This document shows, in pieces, positions 1-6,075 of a stretch of 25,426 nt of DNA. The notes beneath the pieces are model-generated. The model ran no database searches. It was not told the origin of the DNA and saw only the letters and a program-made list of their open reading frames with translations. Position numbers and translations under genes: made by a program. Origin of the DNA: Candidatus Gerdarchaeota archaeon (GTDB lineage: Archaea; Asgardarchaeota; Heimdallarchaeia; JABLTI01); assembly GCA_016840905.1 (NCBI GenBank), contig JAEORM010000168.1:1-25426 (forward strand), given 5' to 3'. Numbering within the stretch: position 1 is the first letter of the stretch; each line of letters opens with the position of its first letter.

Positions 1-1916
1 AAATCAAAGAGATAAAAGGATTGGAGAATTTAAATTCTCTCCAAGAATTGCTTGTCGAAAACAATAATCTCACAGAAATTATGGGATTGGATAAATTAAC
101 GCAACTTCAAAAATTATCTCTTTCTAATAATTCCATCATTGAAATTACAGGTTTAAATAATTTGAATTTACTTATAGAACTTAAACTAGAAAATAATCAA
201 ATCATAGAGATAAAAGATATGGAAAATTTGACTCATCTTCAAGATCTTTTTCTTTCTAACAATTTAATTTCACGAATTGAAGGTGTAGAAAAATTAACGC
301 AATTACAAACCTTGAATCTTGAAAAAAATAAAATCAGTGATTTTGAGATTACAAACCAATTAGATACCTTTCAAGAAGTAGATAAAATTGGTGAACCCTT
401 TACTCTAATTAAAGGAATGGAAAACTTAACCCACCTTAATAATCTTAGACTTGCTGAAAATCCACTGATGGAAATTAATGAATTAAAGAATCCTAGTACA
501 TTATCAGTTGTAAAATTCTTACTAAAAATGAAAATATTAGATAAACAAGGAATACACCACTATAGAGGCAAAACACTAACAGAAGATAGTGCAAAATTCC
601 TAAACAACCTTCAAACACTAATTGAAAAACCTATTTTATTTTCTGAATATCCAAATTATGGCAGACTTGGTTATAATGAAAAGGAAGGAGAAATTACCGC
701 ACTACACTTGCCAAAATGTAACATAAAAAAAATTTCAGAACTAATAGGATTGGAATCCCTACAGAAACTAGTAACACTTGAAGTATGTGACAGTCAAATC
801 TCTGAAATCAAGGGATTAGAGAATTTAATACAACTAAAAAGCCTTCACCTCCCTAGAAACCAAATCACCGATATAGCGAATTTACAGAATCTTACAGAAC
901 TCAGGAATCTTGATCTCCATTCTAACAATATCAGTGAAATTAAGGGGTTGAAAAATTTAACCCAACTCCAGAAACTTGTACTTGGTAAAAATCAAATAAA
1001 GGAAATTAAGGAATTGGAAAATTTAATTAATTTATCAAGAGTATCATTAGCAGAAAATGAAATCTCCTTAATTAAGGGGTTAGAGAATTTAACGAAGCTA
1101 CAAGATCTTGATATTAGTAAAAATAAAATCACAGAGGTAGAAGGGTTAGAAAATTTAAAACTATTAACAAGACTCAACCTTTCTGAAAATCAAATTGCAG
1201 AAATAAAGAATTTAGGAAATTTGACTAAACTTGAAACTCTGAGTCTTTATTCCAACCAAATTACCGAAATTGAAGGATTGGAAAATCTAACACAACTAAA
1301 ATCACTTGATTTATCTGAAAATCAAATCACTGAAATTAAAGGCCTGGATAAATTAGAGAAATTAGAAAGACTTAGTCTTCGTAACAATAAAATTACTGAA
1401 ATAGAAGGTTTGAACAACTTAGAGAACTTAGTTAATCTTGATTTATGGAACAATAAAATTACCGAAATTAAAAATATCAGTCATTTGAAACATCTCGATT
1501 ATTTAGAATTGAAAGGTAACAATCTACAAGGAATCCAAAAACTGCTTTATGATTACAAAGAAGTGATTGTAGACTTTAGAGAACTACTGGAAAATAAATA
1601 CAATCCTGAAGGAACATGGATTAAAATAATGAATAAATTAGAAATAAGTGAATTTGAAAAAAACCACCCTTTTCGTGAGAAATTCTTCCCAGGACTTGAT
1701 ATGGATGATGAAGAAGAATTAGAGAAATATCGAAAGTGGAATCCTCAAATTGTTCTTGAAAAACTCATAAAGAATGAATCTCCTTCAAAGTATGATTTGG
1801 AACACTACGAATTCCTCATGAATTGGAGAAGTATGTTTTTATGGGTGTTTGAAAACAAAATTCTTAATGAAGCAACAAAAGAATTCATAGATTATTTGAT
1901 CGAGCGTTTCACATAG
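1..1916 (+). CDS. SDS22-like leucine-rich-repeat protein, 5' end outside window
   Basis: A long protein built of 22-residue leucine-rich repeats of the form xGLENLxxLxxLxLxxNxIxEI, the SDS22/internalin-like class that gives curved protein-binding scaffolds. About six repeats run from the left edge to about 470. A non-repeat island follows (about 470-720). Then come twelve almost regular repeats (about 745-1535) and a C-terminal domain of about 125 residues that is acidic and helical-looking and that I do not recognise. The first possible start codon in the window is a TTG at 21, but the reading frame is open to base 3 and the repeat pattern (IKEIKG then LENL) continues through it, so the true start lies upstream. 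No membrane segment is visible in this part. Such proteins usually bind other proteins; the partner is unknown. The gene ends with TAG at 1914-1916. Confidence 0.92.
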   Translation, partial: IKEIKGLENLNSLQELLVENNNLTEIMGLDKLTQLQKLSLSNNSIIEITGLNNLNLLIELKLENNQIIEIKDMENLTHLQDLFLSNNLISRIEGVEKLTQLQTLNLEKNKISDFEITNQLDTFQEVDKIGEPFTLIKGMENLTHLNNLRLAENPLMEINELKNPSTLSVVKFLLKMKILDKQGIHHYRGKTLTEDSAKFLNNLQTLIEKPILFSEYPNYGRLGYNEKEGEITALHLPKCNIKKISELIGLESLQKLVTLEVCDSQISEIKGLENLIQLKSLHLPRNQITDIANLQNLTELRNLDLHSNNISEIKGLKNLTQLQKLVLGKNQIKEIKELENLINLSRVSLAENEISLIKGLENLTKLQDLDISKNKITEVEGLENLKLLTRLNLSENQIAEIKNLGNLTKLETLSLYSNQITEIEGLENLTQLKSLDLSENQITEIKGLDKLEKLERLSLRNNKITEIEGLNNLENLVNLDLWNNKITEIKNISHLKHLDYLELKGNNLQGIQKLLYDYKEVIVDFRELLENKYNPEGTWIKIMNKLEISEFEKNHPFREKFFPGLDMDDEEELEKYRKWNPQIVLEKLIKNESPSKYDLEHYEFLMNWRSMFLWVFENKILNEATKEFIDYLIERFT

Positions 1917-2050
1917 ACAAACAAATCAATTTTGTTAAGCCCGTTCTTATTATACATTTCCAAATCTAATACTACTAGATAAAATGGATTTAATGGTATA
2001 TCAATTCAGACAAGAGAATTACGAAAAATTCAAGAAAATGAAAAGGGAAT

Positions 2051-2154
2051 TGGAGCACAGGGCGAGATTCGAACTCACGTTAAAGGGATCTGTGCCCATA
2101 CAGAGTGACTGTTATGGTCTGCAGTCCCTCGCCCAACCACTAGACTACCTGTGC
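2051..2154 (-). tRNA. tRNA-Cys (anticodon GCA) with a 29-nt intron at 37/38
   Basis: Read on the minus strand the segment folds as a full cloverleaf. The acceptor stem GCACAGG/CCTGTGC is perfect. The D arm is GTCT/GGGC, the anticodon stem AGGGA/TCCCT, and the T arm GTGAG-TTCGAAT-CTCGC. U73 is present, as required for cysteine identity, and CCA is encoded at 2053-2051. The anticodon loop CTGCAGA gives GCA = Cys. The two halves of the anticodon stem are separated by a 29-nt intron (2118-2090). The junctions form a bulge-helix-bulge: 5' bulge A36-G37/A, central helix 33-35 with GCA of the intron (fourth pair C-C mismatched), 3' bulge A-G/A38. The intron has its own hairpin (CCATA/TATGG). The mature RNA would be 75 nt including CCA. 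A T-rich stretch follows the 3' end and may terminate transcription. This tRNA explains the 93-codon open frame on the other strand, which is not a gene. Confidence 0.95.
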
Positions 2155-2343
2155 TTTTACAACCTTTCGGTATTATTTTATCTTCAACACTTATTTTTAA
2201 AGATAATGGCAAATTTTGCTTATTTCTATCCAAAACTAGTGCCTTTCAGAAGACACATATTGTGACCTCTTAATGAGTCTTCAAAAAGTGAATTCTCTTT
2301 AAATATTCTATTGATGTTAGTTAGTATTAATAAGGTGATAAAA

Positions 2344-2442
2344 ATGACTGAAAAAACAAGAGACAAAATAGAAAAAAGCATTTTCAGGAAAGTGCTTCAA
2401 CCACCTAAATTCTTCTTGAATAAAGGATGTAATACTTATTAA
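2344..2442 (+). CDS. Possible 32-residue small protein or start of a frameshifted gene
   Basis: A short frame begins with ATG at 2344. A good Shine-Dalgarno AAGGTGAT (2332-2339) and a TATA-like TTTAAATA (2298-2305) precede it. Its first bases, ATGACTGAAAAA, are identical to the starts of the hydrogenase large-subunit and HdrB-like genes in this window, which supports a real initiation site. The 32-residue product is basic and helical-looking (MTEKTRDKIEKSIF...). A second frame is open from 2420 to 2548. If one base were skipped near 2424, the product would run on to about 66 residues (...LNKDVILIKREI...DSNYPTI). So this may be a small gene, a decayed gene with one indel, or chance in AT-rich DNA. 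I do not recognise the product. Confidence 0.3.
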   Translation: MTEKTRDKIEKSIFRKVLQPPKFFLNKGCNTY

Positions 2443-2502
2443 AAGAGAGATAATCCAGTCCAGCTCTAATGCTTCTGTCTCCGAAAATAGAAGTCTAATT
2501 CT

Positions 2503-2540
2503 TAGGATGGTTGGGGTAATCAGGGACTCCAACTATCCTA
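2503..2540. other. Strong 15-bp hairpin in a gene-poor stretch
   Basis: TAGGATGGTTGG (2503-2514) pairs with CCAACTATCCTA (2529-2540), with one G-U wobble. The stem continues inward by three more pairs (GGT with ACT, one of them G-U), leaving an 8-nt loop AATCAGGG. No T-run follows on either strand, so it does not look like a terminator. It could be part of a small structured RNA, or simply lie in the coding frame that may continue from 2344. Confidence 0.5.
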
Positions 2541-2670
2541 CCATTTAATTCTTATCCAGTATCTTTTAATGAACAAAAATTTAGAAATACAATCATTTAT
2601 TTTCTCCTTCTAAGAATAATTTTAATTAGTGACCAATAATATTATTGCTTGTTTCATACGGGTGTGTTTT

Positions 2671-3612
2671 ATGCCAAAGAAAACAACTGAAAGAAAATTG
2701 AAAAAAGTATATCATGCTGATATTTGGAAGAATATGACCATCACTGAGTTATTACTGGAATATAATAAAGTAGGGTTCAACGCTCGAGAATTAGCAAAAG
2801 CTCGAGACGTTATGCAAGCTATGATTGCTGATAAAGATTGTATCAAATTTGCTACCTTAGCAGGAGCATTGATTCCAGGTGGATTGAAGAAAGTCATTTA
2901 TAGTATGGTTGAAAATGATTTAGTGGATGGTCTAATAGTTACTGGTTCAATTTTAACCCATGATTTGATTGAAGCCTTTGGTGAAGCACACTTTCATGCA
3001 CCACTGAAGATACCCGATTACGAATTACAAAAGGAAGAATTAAATCGAATTTACAATGTAGTTGTTCCAACAAAAGGTTATCGTGATTTAGAAGATGGAT
3101 TACAAGCAATCTTTCCAGAACTTCCACAAGAAACTATGTCAGCTTCTAGATTCATCACTGAGTTAGGAAAAAAAATGCCTGTTAAATGCTTGGCAAAGAT
3201 TTGTGCAGAAAAAAATATCCCCATTTTTTGTCCTTCGCTTCCTGATAGTATTCTTGGCTTTCAAGTATGGATGTTTTCAAATCTTCATAAATTAAAAGTG
3301 AATCCAGCATTAGATCAACAAGATTTGCTTGATTTTACTTGGAAATCCGATGATGATAAAATTAAAGTTGGAGCCTTGATTGTTGCTGGCGGTGTTCCTA
3401 AACATTTCCTTGCCTTAGCAGCTCAAGTTGCTGGTAAAGCTCTTGATTATGCTGTGCAAATCACAATGGATCGTCCTGAACATGGTGGCGTAAGCGGAGC
3501 TTCAATAAGTGAAGCTATCTCTTGGGGAAAAGTAGATGAACATGCCCAAACAGCAAATGTAATCGCTGATGCAACCATTGCTTTACCAATGTTAATTGCT
3601 TCGCTGTTATAA
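2671..3612 (+). CDS. dys: Deoxyhypusine synthase
   Basis: Transfers the 4-aminobutyl group of spermidine to one lysine of initiation factor aIF5A in an NAD-dependent reaction, the first step of hypusine formation; cytosolic. The 313-residue product has the family's usual archaeal length. It carries the typical ALIPGGL and VTGSILTHDL stretches near the N-terminus, the VAGGVPKHF motif, and the C-terminal signature SGASxSEAxSWGK. Lys287 of that signature aligns with the catalytic lysine of human DHS (Lys329). The ATG at 2671 is chosen because GGGTG (2660-2664) lies 6 bases upstream. The frame is open back to a GTG at 2629, but those 14 extra residues are not family-like. An inverted repeat (3641-3658) follows the stop. 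The gene is upstream of tfe on the same strand but about 200 bases away, so it is probably a separate transcript. Confidence 0.95.
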   Translation: MPKKTTERKLKKVYHADIWKNMTITELLLEYNKVGFNARELAKARDVMQAMIADKDCIKFATLAGALIPGGLKKVIYSMVENDLVDGLIVTGSILTHDLIEAFGEAHFHAPLKIPDYELQKEELNRIYNVVVPTKGYRDLEDGLQAIFPELPQETMSASRFITELGKKMPVKCLAKICAEKNIPIFCPSLPDSILGFQVWMFSNLHKLKVNPALDQQDLLDFTWKSDDDKIKVGALIVAGGVPKHFLALAAQVAGKALDYAVQITMDRPEHGGVSGASISEAISWGKVDEHAQTANVIADATIALPMLIASLL

Positions 3613-3686
3613 TAAATAATGCCTTAAAATAAAAAAAAGTATTCAAAAATCTTTGAATGAAAGAAAAAGGTAAAATACTAAAAAGA

Positions 3687-3703
3687 CTATATATTATATA
3701 TAG
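3687..3703. promoter_or_regulatory. TATA-rich palindrome upstream of tfe
   Basis: CTATATA-TTA-TATATAG is a perfect 7-bp inverted repeat about 107 bases before the chosen tfe start. It reads as a possible archaeal TATA element on either strand. The transcription start it would set is not known, and the leader would be rather long, so the assignment is weak. Confidence 0.3.
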
Positions 3704-3809
3704 AAAAAAAAGTTGTGCCTAAAGATTTATTATGGCATTATATTTCCATTTTGATAAATCATGCACCAGATAGTTGTATTTGCAAATAAATGAAGGAAAG
3801 AATTCTAGA

Positions 3810-4445
3810 ATGTCTACCCAAGATGCTGATTATAATCTACTCGAGTCTGTTGTTAGAGAGATTGGAGGAGATGAAGCTGTGAAAGTGGCAGCTCTGTTAG
3901 ATCCTACTGAGGAAACAACAGATGAAGCAATTGCTGCTGGAGCAGAAATGAAATTAAATGCGGTTAGAAAAGTACTTTATCGTTTATATGATGCTCGTTT
4001 GGCTGAATTTAGAAGAATACGTGATAAAAGTACTGGATGGTTTATTTATTTTTGGCGTTTGAAACCCAACCGAGTGGAAGAGTTAGTTATTAGTAGGAAA
4101 AAAACTGTTTATCGAAAATTAAAAGCACGACTTGATTATGAAGAGAAATACCACTTCTTTAAGTGCGACCAAGATTATTGCCCAAGATATACCTTTGATG
4201 AAGCTATGGAAAATAATTTCCGATGCCCCGAATGCAATGGTGAACTTCGAGCATTTAATAACTCTGATATCATTAAAAAATTGAGTGTGAAAGTTAAAGA
4301 GCTACAAAAATCTCTAGAGTCATCTGGCGTAAATATAGAGGTTCTAAATAATGGTATAGATGAAGATGCAGCTCACTTAATAGCTACAAATAGAGAAGTA
4401 GCTACAGTTGATAGTTCTAGCAATAGTTCACATGGATCAAAATAA
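3810..4445 (+). CDS. tfe: Transcription initiation factor E subunit alpha (TFE-alpha)
   Basis: Archaeal homologue of TFIIE-alpha, which helps RNA polymerase open promoters together with TBP and TFB. The 211-residue product has the N-terminal extended winged helix (about residues 8-95, with the AEMKLNAVRKVLYRLYDARLAEF helix pair split by basic residues), then a zinc ribbon with cysteines 119, 124, 139 and 142 (C-x4-C ... C-x2-C, around the typical RYTFDEAMENNF). A low-complexity Ser-rich tail ends the protein; many archaeal TFEs are shorter there. An in-frame TTG at 3774 would add 12 residues, but ATG 3810 begins just before the conserved domain, with AAGGAA (3793-3798) upstream. The DUF2110 gene follows after 54 bases, an association I recall from other archaea. 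Confidence 0.93.
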   Translation: MSTQDADYNLLESVVREIGGDEAVKVAALLDPTEETTDEAIAAGAEMKLNAVRKVLYRLYDARLAEFRRIRDKSTGWFIYFWRLKPNRVEELVISRKKTVYRKLKARLDYEEKYHFFKCDQDYCPRYTFDEAMENNFRCPECNGELRAFNNSDIIKKLSVKVKELQKSLESSGVNIEVLNNGIDEDAAHLIATNREVATVDSSSNSSHGSK

Positions 4446-4499
4446 ATAAACTAACTCATAAAAAACGTCAAATATTCTTTTTTTAACCGACATATCTAA

Positions 4500-5294
4500 A
4501 TGTGTGTGATAAGTGTGATAAAGATAAAATTACTAACAAAGATTCGTGGTAAGAAACAAACTATTTTTCAATTATTTAGAGATGAAATTAATGAAGCTTT
4601 GCAAAATTTAGATGTAACCATGAAATCTCTAAGCTTTGATGATGATGGTTTTGTAACAGTGGAATTAGAGGGAGAAGATGAAATTGTAGCAACTAATTAT
4701 TTAGCTAAATTGTTTGGTCAAAGTATTACTTTAGATAAAATAAAAACAGGCGATATCATTAAAGGATATATTTGCTCAAGTGGACAAGTGGGATTTGGAT
4801 TATTTGTCGATATAGGAATAAAACATCCTTATGCTGTTGATGCACTTATACCACTATACACTTTAAGAGACCAATTAGCTACTGGATTGAAAGTTCCAGT
4901 AAGGAAAATAATAGATGATTATGCACTTATCAATTCAATCCCATTAGAAATTATTATTGAAAAGGTCAATATAGGGGTTAAAAAAATTGAGGCCAAATTA
5001 TCACCTGAACAATTAGAGAAATTCGAGAAATGGCGTGATGAAGGACTGGAAAGATTAATTGTCTTAGGAGCTTTTGAAGATGAAATAACTGAAGCTCTCG
5101 AGAAGACTTATCATGATAAGGACATTATTTCAATAGAAAAACTTGGTTGGATGGAATTTATTTTAACATGTAAATTCAATACCACTGCTAAAGGATTAAT
5201 TCCCCATTTAGGAAGAGCTTTACCTAAAGCAAAATTCGAAATTTTTTCACCTTCAGATAACAAGAAAACATTGAAAGAATTTCAAAGATCATAA
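4500..5294 (+). CDS. DUF2110 family protein with an S1-like domain
   Basis: A 264-residue soluble protein. The start (IKIKLLTKIRGKKQTIFQL) and overall shape match my recollection of the archaeal DUF2110 family, whose genes often follow tfe. Residues about 78-140 (KTGDIIKGYICSSGQVGFGL then FVDIGI) look like an S1/OB-fold RNA-binding domain. The C-terminal part (GWMEFILTCKFNTTAKGLIP) is typical of the family and has no function known to me. A role in transcription or RNA metabolism is inferred only from the neighbour and the S1-like segment. ATG 4500 is the first start in frame; two GTGs 6 and 15 bases downstream are alternatives, and no clear Shine-Dalgarno is seen. A T-run lies between tfe and this gene (about 4473-4485). 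The 3' end overlaps the convergent tmk gene by 13 bases. Confidence 0.75.
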   Translation: MCVISVIKIKLLTKIRGKKQTIFQLFRDEINEALQNLDVTMKSLSFDDDGFVTVELEGEDEIVATNYLAKLFGQSITLDKIKTGDIIKGYICSSGQVGFGLFVDIGIKHPYAVDALIPLYTLRDQLATGLKVPVRKIIDDYALINSIPLEIIIEKVNIGVKKIEAKLSPEQLEKFEKWRDEGLERLIVLGAFEDEITEALEKTYHDKDIISIEKLGWMEFILTCKFNTTAKGLIPHLGRALPKAKFEIFSPSDNKKTLKEFQRS

Positions 5295-5965
5295 TCATCT
5301 TCATCACTATTTATTTCAGAAATAGTTTTTCGTTTCTGAATTTTTTCTTCAATCAAATCAACTATTTTTTCTGAAATGATAAGTGTTATATCTTCAATAC
5401 ATTTTGTACTATCTATTAATAGATAATTACCGATAGTATCATTATGATAGATTTGAAGGAATAAATCTTGAACAGCAATGAGATAATCTAACCCCTCAAA
5501 AGTATTGCTTTTTTTGCGATTTTTCATAATTCTTTCCAATGCTATTTCTGGATGTAATTCAAATATAATTGTAAGATCTGGCTCAGGAAATTTGTCTCGA
5601 TTCGATTCGAGTATGCTTTGCCAATCTCCTTCTTTTCGAACTCCTTGATAACAAGCAGTAGAAAAATAATAACGATCCAAAAACACCAATTTATTTGCTG
5701 CTAAAGCAGGTAAAATATTATGATTTACATCCCACTCTCTATCTTCTATGAACCATTGTAATTCTTCATCTATAGAAACTCGTCCTTTATGATAACTTTC
5801 TCGTATTTTTTTACCTGCAGTGGTTTCATTTGTAGGTTCTTTAAAAATCACTACTTTAAAGCCTAAAGTATCGAATTTTTCCTTCAAGATTTTTGCAATA
5901 GTTGTTTTACCAGTACCATCTATGCCTTCGAATGCAATCAAAATTCCAGTGTTTATTACCAACAA
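5282..5965 (-). CDS. tmk: Thymidylate kinase
   Basis: Phosphorylates dTMP to dTDP with ATP, needed for dTTP supply; cytosolic. The 227-residue protein has the P-loop EGIDGTGKTT (residues 13-22), a KEPTNETTAGKKIR segment in place of the usual REPGG-type loop, and the family signature DRYYFSTACYQG (97-108) whose Asp-Arg contacts the substrate phosphate. A charged tail (KRKTISEINSDEDDYDL) extends past the usual end. The start is a TTG at 5965, supported by GAAGGT five bases upstream; no ATG lies near. The gene is downstream of thrS on the same strand, but a terminator-like hairpin at 6045-6067 separates them, so it probably has its own promoter. Its last 13 bases overlap the 3' end of the DUF2110 gene. 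Confidence 0.92.
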   Translation of the reverse strand: MLVINTGILIAFEGIDGTGKTTIAKILKEKFDTLGFKVVIFKEPTNETTAGKKIRESYHKGRVSIDEELQWFIEDREWDVNHNILPALAANKLVFLDRYYFSTACYQGVRKEGDWQSILESNRDKFPEPDLTIIFELHPEIALERIMKNRKKSNTFEGLDYLIAVQDLFLQIYHNDTIGNYLLIDSTKCIEDITLIISEKIVDLIEEKIQKRKTISEINSDEDDYDL

Positions 5966-6009
5966 ATGTTACCTTCAATTTTTTTTATTATTATTTTATC
6001 AATGAATCC

Positions 6010-6031
6010 AAATTAAAAGTATTTTTAATTT
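6010..6031. promoter_or_regulatory. AT-rich inverted repeat upstream of tmk
   Basis: AAATTAAAA-GTAT-TTTTAATTT is a perfect 9-bp inverted repeat 45-66 bases before the tmk start, at the distance where an archaeal TATA/BRE element or an operator would lie. Its pure A/T content makes chance plausible. Confidence 0.25.
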
Positions 6032-6037
6032 ACTTTA

Positions 6038-6067
6038 ATAAAAAATAGAAAGGACGTACCTTTCTAT
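6038..6067 (-). terminator. Intrinsic-type terminator of thrS
   Basis: On the minus strand ATAGAAAGG-TACGT-CCTTTCTAT forms a 9-bp stem starting 9 bases after the thrS stop. It is followed at once by TTTTTTATT. The hairpin and U-run stand between thrS and tmk. Confidence 0.7.
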
Positions 6068-6075
6068 ACCTTTTG

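Noticed and set aside
21..23. TTG as start of the LRR gene
   Set aside because: The LRR repeat pattern continues without break upstream to the window edge, so this is an internal leucine codon.
1..1535. Tandem DNA repeats as a CRISPR or satellite array
   Set aside because: The 66-bp periodicity is the coding pattern of leucine-rich repeats, with varied codons and no spacers.
1984..2265. 93-codon open frame on the plus strand
   Set aside because: It runs across the intron-containing tRNA-Cys on the opposite strand; its middle is the tRNA complement and the peptide has no protein-like features.
2317..2532. 71-codon open frame on the minus strand
   Set aside because: No ribosome site, and it lies opposite a region with better start signals on the plus strand; composition is that of AT-rich non-coding DNA.
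2503..2540. Second tRNA or tRNA-like element ending in CCA
   Set aside because: Only one hairpin forms; no T-loop or anticodon arm can be drawn.
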